Assembly: GCA_015680685.1 (NCBI GenBank)
Contig: MNCI01010007.1
Span: 379,202-428,194 of the forward strand
Source: Gnetum montanum
Taxonomy: Eukaryota > Streptophyta > Gnetopsida > Gnetales > Gnetaceae
Reading direction: 5' to 3'
DNA length: 48,993 bases
Of the stretch, positions 1 to 12,144 are shown piece by piece. The translations under genes were made by a program, and so were the position numbers. Below the pieces are notes generated by a model that was not told the origin of the DNA, did no database searches, and worked only from the letters and a program-made list of their open reading frames with translations. Numbering within the stretch: the first letter of the stretch is position 1; every line of letters begins with the position of its first letter.

Positions 1-850
1 TTGTAAGAGAGCCTCTGCATATAGTCAAGCCGTTGAACAATTCAATAGTCAAGAGGGTTCAGAAAATCTTTGGTATTTTGATAGGACGAGAATAGCTTCT
101 TTTATCTTTAAAGTGAATCTCTGTGGTATTTTAATCAAAAATTGTCAAGTATTTTGAAGGTTCTATTGAATGCAATTGTTGACATCCATTATCTAGCAAA
201 AATAGAGTTTGGTATATGATAGTTTATGCATCATTTTTTTTGGGTAGCATAGTAGGATTATCTTGAAGAAATTGCTTATTTGAGCCTTGGAAGTTTGAAC
301 AATTCGTAGTTATTGAATTTGGGATAGCTTTATTGTGAAGTGTTTACGTGTATCATTTTACCTTGTTTAAACATTTGAGATCTTTACACAAATATGCTTT
401 CTTTTTCTCTTCTTTCTATTTCCATTGAATCTCGCTCTATTTCTAGCTTTCTTGTGGAACTATCTCTTTCTCTGGGGGAAATTAGAAGTAGATTCGTAGA
501 GCTGTGCTCAAATGTTTTTGCAAAACTTTATTTGTTACAAGTAGGTATTATAAGGACCGCATAGACTAGGCAATTAAATAAAATAAGAACTCTCAACAAC
601 TCACAGTACTTTGCAAAGTTGGCTGAATCTCTTTAAGATAAGTCATTTAGAGTTTTACACACAACCCAATCGTTTCATTTTTCACAACAGCACATCACAA
701 TAGCATATCACAATAGCACACACACACACTCACATTAACTACTGAGTCTATTTGGAGGTATCTGGGCCTTGGTGTTGCCAGAGACCAGCAAGCACCTAAA
801 TCTTGTTCGAGGACAGTCGTTGGCGGTCTCGTCCCAAATGGTCGCCAACA
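1..850 (+). mobile_element. LTR, family X (5' part outside window)
   Basis: This stretch, from about base 168, is present again in reverse complement at 9548-10212, including the CA-repeat near 720 and the final hairpin (GTTGGCGGTC ... GGTCGCCAAC, about 820-849). The end CCAACA at 845-850 matches the TGTTGG at 9548 in the other copy, as expected for LTR termini. The R/U5 part is seen here; the U3 and TATA box of the family are visible only in the other copy. No primer-binding site follows at 851, so this is a 3' LTR or solo LTR. The identity as an LTR is inferred from the termini and the TATA box in the sister copy. Confidence 0.6.
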
Positions 851-1045
851 CTACTTTAAGTATTAAATTTCCTATAAACCTTCCACAACTAATCTATTTG
901 GAGATCAAAAAGTGTTTTAAGAAAAACAAACATGGAAGGAAAATCCTACCCTTTCCATGTCTCATCCAGAAACTCTACAAGAGGGTAGGAATCATCCACT
1001 ATGCTAATGACACAATTAGGCATGCTCCTTTGGCTTCATGATCTG

Positions 1046-2951
1046 AAATCAGGAAAGAAAAGATACCTACCATAACTCAAGAAAAGGAGTAGCTACCACC
1101 TCCACTACCTACTCAAGAAACAACGCTAGAGGCTTGTGCAGCCATTAAGCACTTGCGCAAAATTTGAGAGCAACTCTTGTATGAGTAAGAGTAGTGTGTA
1201 GGGACAAGTAGTGCGGACCCATCTATGTATCAACCAGAAATGAGTTGCCTTAATGAGGTGGCTTGAATAATCAGCTAGATGAAAAGGGGTGGACCAATAT
1301 TCTTTACCCAAAAAATGTAGTTGCCCACAAGGTTTGATCCCAATGCTTAATAGCTAACAGTATCATTATCACAACATCATTTATTCCTAGAAATATCTGA
1401 AAATGTTGTGTCCTTCTCAATGTGTTTGAAGGAAGGTGAAGGGGCGATTATACTAGTGATGCAACACCAAGGGCAAGAGACTGCAACTAAAGTAGTTGTT
1501 GACTACATCATCAAAGCACTCAATGCACTTGTGGTGTTTGTACTAAACATATTTGCACTTTGAAATGTGCAGATGTCTACAAGCATGGTCATCACAGAAT
1601 TGAATGTAGCCCATCATGAAGAATTATGGTAGATTGACTCATGGGGAGTGATCAGCCAATTCCAGATAACTTTGATTTTTTGGATAACATCACCATAATC
1701 CTGTTGGATCTGTTGGAAGCAAGGGAGGGGCAACTTGAAATGGCTCAATCATAAAATCAACACTTGGCCATGGAGGTTGCCAAATTACGTGCCCACCTTG
1801 CTAATCCTACACTCCTCAACCCAATAATAACCAAATATGAAGCTTTTTAATAGCTTCAAGAACGATTCAAGAAGGTTGAGAAGGAAGCAGTGATAGCCAT
1901 ATTTAGCTAGTCTGTAGCAAAGGATAAGAAATATTCAATTTAGAAGGACTTGGCTTAGATGCGCTAGGAGAATGAAGCACTAACTATAGAAAATCATTGC
2001 CTGGGAAATGTTGATGTCAAAAAAGAAAAAATGCAAGAATTCATTCATTAATAGCAAGAGTAGCTTGCCAAGGTGAATATTAAATTAAGGAAATTAGCCA
2101 TAGAAAATTAAAATCTGTTGATGAAAGAAGTTTATACCTTGCACCAGAAATCTACTATTGAGATTGACATTTGGAAAAATGAAGCTTTGAAGTTTGAAAA
2201 AGTGAAAAATCACTATAGAGATTAGGTTGGCTTGCAAAAGGAAGTAAATGAGAAGCACATCTAGATGGCAAAGGTAAAAATAAATGAAGCTCTCCAATAA
2301 CTTCAACAAGGAAAAGAATTTTGACAACCCATCATTGATGGGATTGATACCTACAACAAAGTAGAGATCTGACTAAAGGAGGTGTAGATAGAAGAGATGA
2401 CAAAATACATAGAGTTGGCCAATTTTTTCTATGTGAACCTGGTAATGCTGACTAATGAACAACCATTGTCAGAGTTAGAAAAACAAGTGGCTAGCTTGTA
2501 TTTTCTATACAAGGTAGAGTTCAAACACCATAAAGACACCAAGCAAAAGCTTGAGACTACAAATGCTAAACTCAAAGTTCTTAGAGTACGATTCATGGAT
2601 CAAAGATCAACTACTGAGAAGTTAGCCAAAAGGATGAATAATAACTAGGAGTTGAAGGATGCAGTTAGAGCATTTGACATTGAACATAAAATATTTGCTA
2701 CCTAGTTTATCAATGCAAAGGAGCTCTTTCCAGCAATCGCATGTCCTTGGGATGTGCTTGAAGTTGTGTGTATAGTGCATGATCCTAGAAGTAAGGAGGA
2801 GAAAATGAAAGCATAGCTAGATGCTTTCTTCCTCCCATCAAAAGTTGTAGTAGTAGCATGATAGCCATAGCTACCTCAATTTTCTCACATGCATGAAGCC
2901 AGTGAAGGACCCCCAAAACCTCAGGAGCCATCATCGCTTGGGATTATTTGA
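1046..2951 (+). pseudogene. Decayed long coiled-coil ORF upstream of an LTR
   Basis: One reading frame can be followed for about 630 codons, ending at TGA 2949-2951. It is interrupted by roughly 20 stops, about two thirds of them TAG, the rest TAA and a few TGA. The residues between stops stay low-complexity hydrophilic and heptad-like from about 1720 to 2660, rich in K, E, Q and L (for example ELEKQVASLYFLYKVEFKHH at about 2480). The last 90 codons are proline-rich. It lies between an LTR X fragment and the LTR at 3195 and reads in the same direction as that LTR, so it may be the extra ORF of that element. I do not recognise a domain, and it does not match the two antisense genes clearly. 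Confidence 0.5.
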
Positions 2952-3194
2952 TCTTCTCCATCAAAAACTTCATGCCCTCAAGGAACATGCTATCTAATTT
3001 TGAAGAATCATGTTACGGTGTTTAATTTTGTGTTATGAACACCATCATTTTTGTAATATGTTTATTTGTACACTCAGGCATTTTGTTTTTGTCAAGTCAG
3101 TCTGTTTTGTTTGTGAAAGGCCAGTCAATAATCCCATACCTTTCCAATTTTGTAAAAGAACTCAAGGACAAGTTTTCATTTAGTCATGGGAATA

Positions 3195-4090
3195 TGATGA
3201 GTTGCATTGATTGGCTGCGTTGAAGAGGCCATGTTGACTGGGCCTCATCAACAAGGCCTTGTTGATGCATTATATCATGTGTCGATGAGGCCCCATTGGC
3301 ATAGTGTCTTCATTTTGGCTATAAATACGTGCCTACTAGCCAGATTTATGGTAATGAGATTTCAGTATTAGTGAAGCTCTTACCATTTGTTCATTTGAGA
3401 GTTAGAATATTTCTCCCAAGTGCTTGCAATAAGAGTCATTGAGTGTATGGATCTTTATTTGAGCATTGTTGTACCTAAGCATGATAGTGTGTGTGGTAAT
3501 AAAGACAAGCTTTTTGATAAACCTTGCAACGTTTTGGATAGATTAAATATTTCATTTATGAATTTAATGTTTTCAATTATTTATTAAATGTTTTCCAATA
3601 ATTGAGCTAATGAAATAATTAAGCAAGATATGCCAGATAGATTAAACACATAAGTACAACCTCTTCGAATGTAGCATGTATTCGCTTGGTAATCCTAGTA
3701 GCATTATTGCTTAGTATGCCCAGTATCGTAGCACTTGGTAACCCAATAGTTGATATGTGGGTTCAGGACGTGTGTAGAAAGTGAGAGTAAATGTGTATGT
3801 TAGGATTGCTTAGAAACTAGTTAATTAATTAATTTAATTACTTTTATCTTCCTTTAAACACAAAAACCATAAAATACAAAATGATAAAAATCAAATGCCT
3901 CAATTACACTTAACCATACTAGTGTATGTCACAAGTGTAATTGGGAAGACAACAAAAAATCCCAAGGCAAGGTTCACTACCTAGAAGACTAGTGCATTAG
4001 AAACTATAAAGTTCACAGAATTTGATTGGATCACACGTGAACACATTGTGATTGATATGGTTGGACGTAGGGGTACCTCATTGCTCATCA
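3195..4090 (+). mobile_element. LTR, TGATGAG/CTCATCA family
   Basis: The segment starts TGATGAG (3195-3201) and ends CTCATCA (4084-4090), a perfect 7-bp terminal inverted repeat. Internal blocks match the LTRs at 45240-46089 (minus) and 48670-48993: a TATA box (3320-3327), an AATAAA box in the context GGTAATAAAGA (3498-3503), and a shared block GATAAACCTTGCA downstream. Near the end, GGGGTACCTC is also shared with the 45240 copy. No tRNA-Asp-type primer site follows and the 5-bp flanks differ (GAATA versus ACTGG), so it is best read as the 3' LTR of an element to its left, or as one end of a rearranged element. Confidence 0.75.
3246..3327 (+). promoter_or_regulatory. U3 palindrome and TATA box of the 3195 LTR
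   Basis: A perfect 22-bp palindrome occupies 3246-3267 (half-site CATCAACAAGG). Partial repeats of GAGGCC/GGCCTC flank it at about 3235 and 3295. The TATA box TATAAATA follows at 3320-3327. In the sister LTRs the same interval carries a different palindrome (GCGATATCGC). Confidence 0.6.
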
Positions 4091-4289
4091 ACTGGGTTGG
4101 AGATTGATGAACTTTGGCATCATTTTTACCCTCTAGACGTTGTAAATGATATAAAAAACTAGTGACTATGATGGATGATGTATTTCTAGGATAGATGTAT
4201 GGAAAAGTGGGTTTATGGGGTTTTAGAGTTGAGATTGGTGCTCCATTAGCTTCCTAGGATAATGCAGGGTCTTAGGAGTGTTGAATTGG

Positions 4290-6190
4290 CCATTTAGGGG
4301 TCAAAATAGGCTACTACAAGTGGAGTTTTGGTACCAACACCCCATGACTACACTGGCTAGCATAGTTTGGGGTGGCCTCAGTGTAGATTGCTAGAATTTG
4401 GTGTTCTATGGTCAAAACAATGTGAAATTGAAGTTAACTTTAGGGTTTTAGTGTTCTAGACCTCCCAAATCAAGTTTTATGCCATTTTGAATGTTATGGT
4501 ATTAGTGCAACCACCATGGGGCAAGGAACTATGATGGAACTACATTGAATAGCATAGTCCTAGCCTACCTTAGGATAGATGAAGAAAATATGACATTTCC
4601 AAGGTTAAGATGAGGTGAAATTGTAGCTAGGTAAGGTCAAACAAGGTTATGTGTTTTTCAAGTCAAATTTTAGGCAATTCGAGATGTCTTGGTACTAGCC
4701 AAATAAATCCAAAATCATTACTATGCTAGGACTACATTAGCCAACATAGTCTTAGCATACCTCAATGTATTATGATGTGAATCTTGGCTTTTGATGAGTT
4801 TTTATAATCAATCAACTAGGTCCTTAGGTTCTCAAGGTTACCGGTATTCTTGACTAGGGTTTTAGCTTAGGATGGCTAATTCTGGATGGTATTTGGATCT
4901 TAAAATGATCATTCTCCCATTGGACTATGCTGGTCAGCATAGTCCCTTCTTAGATGGAGGGAATGTGATGATTTTTAGCCATTCTTGACTTAGTTTCTAA
5001 GGTTTATTGATATTTAAATGCTTTGGTAGGATTCTAAGCTTATGATGATGCACTAGGAAGTTGATTCAACTATTTCATGGCCTATTTTGAAATTTATATA
5101 GTGGTACTATGCTAGAACTATGTTGGCTAGTGTTGTCCAAGGGTTTCCTAGTGTAGTATGTAGTCTTATGAGTGTTTTGACTGACTTTGGTTCCACTTTT
5201 TAGTAGTTTAAGATCATCAAAGATCCTGGGAAGGTGGGAAGGCTAGGATATGATACTTTGAAAAGCACCTTTGACATTTTGTGTTCCATCCCCAATCAAC
5301 TATGCTAGAACTATGCTAGCTAGCGTAGTTAGGATGATCCCTAATGTAGTTCCAAGGGGGGAATGGGATTTGACTTATTTTTGCTCCATGGTTTGCTATT
5401 ACAAAATCACCAGAGGCTCTAAGGGAGTGTGAATACTAAGATATGTGAAGGTTGTTTATGATTTCTAGTGTTCCCTCGTCATCCAACTATGCTAGGACTA
5501 TGATGGCTACCCTAGCCTTGGCCATCCCCAATGTAGTGTAAAGATGGAAGTATGATGTATTTCATTTTTGATTAATTATTCTACATAGGCTTACTAGAGA
5601 CCTTGAGATTTAGAGTATGTAATTCTAGAGGTTATTTTTGACTTTTGGTCTTCATCTTCTATCCAACTAAACTGGGACTACACTAGCTATTGTATTTGGA
5701 CCTGCTCTTATCATAGTTCCAAGGTTGGGATAGGATCGAACTTATATTTGATCAATTTTTTTTATCATTTGAAAGCCACTGGAGACTCTAGGAGGATGTG
5801 ATGAATAAAAAATGTTAGTTTGAAGATCACTTGGAGTACTAAATTGTCAAGTTTCACTATGTTAGTTTGAAGATCACTTGGAGTACTGATTAACTATGTT
5901 GTGACTACATTGGCTAGCATAGTTGAGGTGTTCCCATCAGAGTCCATGTAAGATAGATGATTTTTTGGGCCTTTTGACTAGTTTTGTAAATTTTAAGAGT
6001 TTCCAAAGGCTTTGGCTAGGGTTTGGTGCATGGTGTGACTTTTCTAGAGTCAACCAAAAAACTAGTTAGTGGTGGAAGGCATCATCCATCTTAAGACTAT
6101 GCTGGCCAACATAGTTAGACTATTGGTCAATGTAGTTGCCTAAAATAACTAGTTTTGATCTAATTTTTAGGTTCAAACATGGCATGGATG
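4290..6190 (+). repeat. Ten-unit ~192-bp tandem array with a CTATGCTAG dyad
   Basis: A marker of the form ACTATGCTAGGACTACATTG, followed by GCTAGCATAGT, recurs at about 4347, 4539, 4731, 4924, 5117, 5310, 5498, 5677, 5904 and 6095. Most steps are 188-193 bp. The 5677-5904 step is longer because a block beginning AGTTTGAAGATCACTTGGAG is duplicated (about 5819 and 5863). Each marker is an inverted repeat (ACTATGCTA ... TAGCATAGT). Units are diverged from one another, so the array is old. It ends about 500 bp upstream of the start codon of antisense gene copy 1. Confidence 0.8.
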
Positions 6191-7217
6191 GACACCTAGG
6201 AGGTGGATTCTAGTAGTGGTTGGAGTTTAGAATCCATTCCAAGGATTCTAGGGGTTTAAACTCAAGTGTAGTTTCCATGGAAAAGCTAAAATCCAAGTGT
6301 ATTAAGATTTTTTATTTGCTAGTTAGAGAGGCACCTAGTGGGATCCACCTAAAGTTTGAATTATTAAAAAAATTTCTTTCCTACCAGCCCAACATAATCC
6401 TACCTTCTAATTATGATCATGGAATTATGTTGAACTTGTGTCAGTGTTTTGGGAAACCATGGTTTTAGTGGTTAACGCATAAATTTGGAAATGATTTCCA
6501 CATTATAATTTTGCACAAATCAAACTTCTCACATTACCTCCAACCTACAAGGCATAGTATTAGAGTTATGATCTTGATTTTGGCTTCAACTACACCTATC
6601 CTTAGCATATTCTGGTCATCCCACACCAAGAAGCAAATGCAATTGTTGGAGGAGTTCCAGAATCTTGAAGATTTTGGAGATATTATCATTATTCATTCAA
6701 GATGTCAAAGAGGAGAGCTTCATCAAGCAAGAATCTAGCCTTGGAGGAGGCTAATGTAACTATAAGAGGGCTCTCTAATTTTCCATAGCCTTTTCTATGA
6801 GAAGGATCTTCCCCCATGACTCCTAGGTACATAATCCTTAGCTATTTCCCAAGAAATTCTATTAGAATCCTAGGCATTTTTACTTGTGTAGAGTTATGTG
6901 TAGATTAAAACTAAAGTTTGTGAAATTTCTACATTAGATCTATCCATGTTTATGGGGTTTTGGTGTTGCTCTAATTGTGGGATTAGTCTATGCCAAGTTA
7001 TAAATTTTATTCTAGTCTTTTTTGTGCATTTTTTGTGCTTTGCCCACCAAAAAGCAATGCCATTTTGTAATTTTTTTTGTATGAAAATGGCTAGGATTTT
7101 TCAATATTTGTGACAATAGGATTTTAATATGATGTTTAGTAGTTAATGGTGGCTAAACAATTGGATTCTAGCTTATGGTAAATTTTCTTATGAAATTTTC
7201 TTTAAGCCAGTACACAT

Positions 7218-7219
<2 letters not shown>

Positions 7220-7258
<39 letters not shown>
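7220..7258 (+). repeat. Poly-T run, 39 bases
   Basis: An uninterrupted T run inside the long first intron of copy 1. The flanks repeat similar wording (AATGGCTAGGATTTTT at about 7086, AATGGCTAAGGATTTTT at 7306), which suggests a local duplication of about 220 bp around it. Length could be affected by assembly. Confidence 0.7.
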
Positions 7259-7260
<2 letters not shown>

Positions 7261-10212
7261 AGTTTTTGCTATTTTTTCGTGTTAATTTCCCAATTTTTCT
7301 ACAAAAATGGCTAAGGATTTTTGGTATTTTAGGTTTTTGATTTTTAGTGTATTATTTTTTGATTCAAATGGCTATTAAATCATTGAATTCTGATTTATGG
7401 TTTATTTTCTATGATTTTTCTATGATTTATGGTGCACAATGAGATTTTTGTTTTATGGTTTTACCCCTATGAAGATGAGTAACATTGATACTTTGAAGAA
7501 TTTTTCTAACCAACATCCTACATTCCTAGGGATTCTCTAAGGTGTTAGGGAGGGTTTAGAGTTAATTCTAGCAACTTTGAAAATTTTCTCATATTTTCTA
7601 CCTGTAAATCATTGTAGCCATTTTCTATAGTTTTAGGTTTTATATGAAAACTTTACAAAATTTTTCCAAGGTCTTGGGTTATGGTTTAAATTTTTCCTAA
7701 GCTTGGAACTGCAATTTAGATGTTGAATTTTGTTGATTTTTTATGTATGCATAGTCCCTAGACTTAGAAAAATGTTTTTAGTTCTAATTTATCATTTTTG
7801 TTCAAGTGTAAACTACCTTGCACAGTTGCAATTTTGGTTGTGAAAACTGTAAATCCCCCTATCTATTCAAGTAGCATTGGTGTTGTTTTTGTATTTTTAC
7901 AAAAGTGTTCAAAGGTTCATAAGGTTATTTACATGCTGTATTTTAGTTTTCAACAGTCACTTGAATTTTCTAAAATTTTTAACTAGCCTCCTAAAGTTTT
8001 TACGGCAATAAGTTTCATTGTTAGCTAGGATCTCTAGTAAAAATTTTGCAAAATTCAAGTTGGGATTTTATGAATGTTGTAGTATGTACAAGCTAGTTTT
8101 CATGGATTTAATGTTTTCACATAAAAAATTTATTATTTTTATGCATATCTTACCATGAAACTGCTATCGATTTTTGGTTGACTACTTGGTTCTTTTTAAT
8201 TTTTTATATGCAACCTAGTTATAATTTTTGTTATCATCTTGTTATGGTTCTAAGTGTTGCAAATTATGAATTTTGTTATTTTTCTTGAGTAAGAATGTTG
8301 ACATTAAGGTTGTAATAATTTTTGTTGTCTAATAGTTCATTTTTTGATTATGATCATTTATGGTTTTAACTGTCATTGTTGTTGCGTGTAGGGCCTTTTT
8401 GAAATCGATCTTGATTATCATTGAGCTGGTGGGGCTACTCTGCTGCATCCACACATCAGGGCCCAAAACCTTAGTTGTAGAGATGGTCTTGGAGCATGGC
8501 TCCTCATGGTTTTGACCAAGGATAAAGAAATTCTTAGCCTACTTGCTCGAAAACTTCAGTGTCATGGTGTGATCATACTTGGCTTTGAAGACATCATTAG
8601 TAATCATGGAGACCCTATTGCCCCACTTTGCACATATGATCATCAAGTTCATTGTTGATGATCTTGATACCCATGTTGAGGGTGAGCAACATGATAACAA
8701 GTATATTGAGGAAACTTGTAAATTTTTCAAGATTTGGGACATGCCTAAGTTCCTCTAATATAATGCTAATAGCACATTGCTTGTTGATCATTGCATCAAC
8801 ACACCATTCTAGAACCCTCATGGCACTGTGTCCCACTTGGAGGGGTAAGTGTAAAATTAAGTTTTTTTGTTTACTTTTAATTTTCTTAGGCTATTTTGAT
8901 TCTTAATGTTTTTGTTTTAATTTTGTTATGCTTGCAAGTATAAGGTTGATGGCCATGGGCTGATCAAGAGCAACCAACTCTTGCCTTTAGCCTAAATAGT
9001 GTTGGATGTATTTACCAAAGGCTAAGTGGTGAGGTTCATTGTGATGGAGCAACTCAAAGCTGACTTTGGTAGATATACCATCCTTTATGCCAAAGCCTAC
9101 TATAGGTGCTTAGTGAATGATACAACCCACAGTTGGTGGGGAATCCTTGATTTTAGTATAGATATGCATATCCTGCTTAGTGTTCTCATACTACCTTCAT
9201 CTAGCAAGACAAGTAAGAATTTATTTTCTTTTTATTCTTTTGCTAAATTTTATTTTGATGCTATGTCAACATTTTCATGGTTACATTAAGTTTTTAAATA
9301 GTTTTATTGGTATGGTGATAGATTTGACTTTGATTGGTTAAACTTTATATATTTTGGTTTTATGCAATGTGCCTATGCCTAAGCTAATTGGCCTCTTGTT
9401 GTATTGTATGGGGCTACCTCCTCATCCACCATCATGTTGATCATTTTAGGATGCTCTAAGGAGACTCTCATCCTTAAGTATGGTGATGTGGATTCAATGC
9501 AATAGTGGTTGACTAGTAGGGCACCTAGAAACATCTAAGAAGACATCTGTTGGCTACCGTTTGGGATGCGACCGCCAACGAGTGTCCTCAAACAGGATTT
9601 AGGTGCTTGCTGGCCTCTGGCAACACCAAGGCCCAGATTCCTCCAAATAGACTCAGTAGTTAGTGTGAGCATGTGTGTGTGCTGTTGCGGTGTGCAGTTG
9701 TGAAAGATGAAATGATTGCGTTGTGTGTAAACTATAAATGACTTATCATAAAGAGATTCAACCAACTTTGCCAAGTACTGTGAGTTGTTAAGAGTTCCTA
9801 TTTTGTTTAATTGCCTCATCTACGCAGTCCTTATAATACCTACTTGTAACGAATAAAATTTTGCAAAAAAATTTGAGCACAACTCCACAAATCTACTTCT
9901 AATTTTCCCCAGAGAAAGAAATAATTCCATAAGAAAACTAGAAATAGAGCAAGATTAAATGGAAATAGAAAGAAAAGAAAGTAGATTTGTGTTAAGACCT
10001 CAAATGTTTAAACAAGGTAAAATGATATGAGTAAACACTTCACAATAAAGCTATCCCAAATTCAATATCTATGAATTGTTCAAACTTCCAAGGCTCAAAT
10101 AAGCAATTTCTTCAAGATAATCCTACTATGCTACCAAAAAAAATGCTACGTAAAACTATCACGTACAAGACTCCATTTTGGCTAGATAATGGATGTCAAC
10201 AATTGCATTCAA

Positions 10213-10555
10213 NNNNNNNNNNNNNNNNNNNNNNNNNNNNNNNNNNNNNNNNNNNNNNNNNNNNNNNNNNNNNNNNNNNNNNNNNNNNNNNNNNNNNNNN
10301 NNNNNNNNNNNNNNNNNNNNNNNNNNNNNNNNNNNNNNNNNNNNNNNNNNNNNNNNNNNNNNNNNNNNNNNNNNNNNNNNNNNNNNNNNNNNNNNNNNNN
10401 NNNNNNNNNNNNNNNNNNNNNNNNNNNNNNNNNNNNNNNNNNNNNNNNNNNNNNNNNNNNNNNNNNNNNNNNNNNNNNNNNNNNNNNNNNNNNNNNNNNN
10501 NNNNNNNNNNNNNNNNNNNNNNNNNNNNNNNNNNNNNNNNNNNNNNNNNNNNNNN
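10213..10555. other. Assembly gap (343 N)
   Basis: Runs of N; it falls in the R/U5 to U3 part of the family-X LTR. Translations crossing it are meaningless. Confidence 0.99.
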
Positions 10556-10579
10556 CTTTTCTTCTTACCCCTGAAGCCT

Positions 10580-10735
10580 TTTTATAGGGTTCAAAAGGTA
10601 GTTACATATTTCAAAATATCTTAGCTAACTTCTCTCCAAAGTAAGGAAGTTATAACTTGCCCAACAAGTTAGGAGATCTTACTTGCCCAACAAGTTAGTA
10701 GATTACTTCCTCAACAAGTTAGGAGGTTGTAACTT
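10580..10735 (-). promoter_or_regulatory. Family-X promoter: dyad repeats and TATA box
   Basis: On the minus strand TATAAAA lies at 10580-10586. Immediately upstream are three copies of a dyad, AACTTG-cccaa-CAAGTT, near 10654, 10680 and 10704 (the third is diverged), spaced 24-26 bp. This is the expected place for U3 enhancer repeats. Confidence 0.5.
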
Positions 10736-11206
10736 GTACAAAAGATTAGGAGAAAATCATGCTAACGTTGGCATGTGTATACATTGTAAATATTATTTTT
10801 ATAAGCCTATATATAATAATTTTTAAAATAAATCCAAGATCCCTAATTTATTTTAATTTTTTAATTTAAGATTTTAATTACTAAATGTTATTAAGCCCTA
10901 GTAATTCTCATGAAAGTAATCTAGCATTAGCTATAATTATCATGGATACTAACTAAAATTTTTTCTCTTTTTCAATACAATATTGTTAAAGTATCTTTAA
11001 CACTATGTATGTCTTAATTGATTAATTTTAATTTAATTTATGTATGTTATAGTTTTGGATTTTTAAACAATCGATAACAACACTTGCTGTTGTGAAACTC
11101 AGGGCATCGTTGACGCGGAGCTTACGATGGTTCTGTCCTATGTTTTTCCACCCCTTCTTCCTTGATTTTCTCGTACAAAACAAGTGGTTGCAACTACATT
11201 TGACAT

Positions 11207-12144
11207 CTAGAACAATGCCATCTCCATTTTTCTAATTGCACCATCGAAACGGTAGGCATCGGCAGTGGCATCGGCTTTGGCTTGTTTTAACTGAAGGAGG
11301 TAACGTGTTAATGTTGCCTTCATCTTTGCGGACAAACATTCAACGTAATTCCAGCATCCACCAGAAAAGTAACTATAATGGTGTAGATCTCTCTGGTTAA
11401 CTATATAACCAGCAATGGCATCGCTGGATGCAGACACGGTGTTTCTTTCACATCCTCAATGGGAGACTGTTTCTTTGCAGTTATCATCTATTCAATTCGG
11501 GAATCGCAACTTTCCAACTGTTGCCGACTCTTGCAACTCCTTGTGACAAGTTGGCTACCTCTTTATTTTGTTGTATTGGTCTCGAGCTTTCTATTCTTAC
11601 TTAGATTTATCACTGGTTAAGGAGCACAATTGCATCTTCAAACGATTTTTGACATGCCTTAATACTGAATCTTGTTCCACTTTAGCTCGTTCCATCGACA
11701 CATGGCTTCAGAGAAACTCTGTGAGCCCACATTTCATGAGAGTTACTGAGCTTTCGGTTTCACCGGTGATGATTTCCTACATGTACACCTTTACCTTTGT
11801 CTAGCTGAGACCATTTTGCGGATTGTTTGCAGAAGACAATACGCTTGATCTTGAGAGTGTATCTTTCTGTTCTATGCATACGCTTCTGGTGTCATCTGTT
11901 GCCTCGCCCACGCGTACGTTTAGTTTCTGGCTCTTCCCCCCTTTTTTGTAGCAGAAATAACCCTAAATATTGAAAAATTCACGCACAGGGATAAAATATT
12001 TCCAAGATTCAGCACGCCATTGAACACAAACCGTTACTCGATCGTCTTCCGGAACTCCTGCAGCCCAACCCTGTGATCACTAGCATCGACGTTTCAGCCA
12101 GCAATTTGATTGGCTCACCGTGGTCGATACGAACAACAGAAAGG
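11207..12144 (+). pseudogene. GC-richer gene-like fragment inside the insertion
   Basis: The composition changes here: CpG-containing words are common, and TAG-type decay is weaker than in the neighbouring elements. On the plus strand 12004-12144 is open for 47 codons (contains LLDRLPELLQPNPVITSIDV) and is followed at once by GTGTGT, a possible splice donor. A second open stretch at 11750-11845 reads FGFTGDDFLHVHLYLCLAET. On the minus strand 11207-11437 is open for 76 codons. I do not recognise any of these. The likeliest reading is exons of a low-copy host gene captured by the insertion; a chance combination is not excluded. Confidence 0.35.

Noticed and set aside
4091-4110. Primer-binding site after the LTR at 3195-4090
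   Set aside because: ACTGGGTTGGAGATTG does not match tRNA-Asp or initiator-Met primer complements well enough.
1-10212. The inverted copies at 1-850 and 9548-10212 as the long terminal inverted repeats of one 9-10 kb DNA transposon
   Set aside because: The right copy has its own target duplication (ACATC) ending at 12552 and sits inside exon D of copy 1. The two are separate LTR insertions in opposite orientation.
10071-10624. Open frames across the N run
   Set aside because: Produced by undetermined bases.
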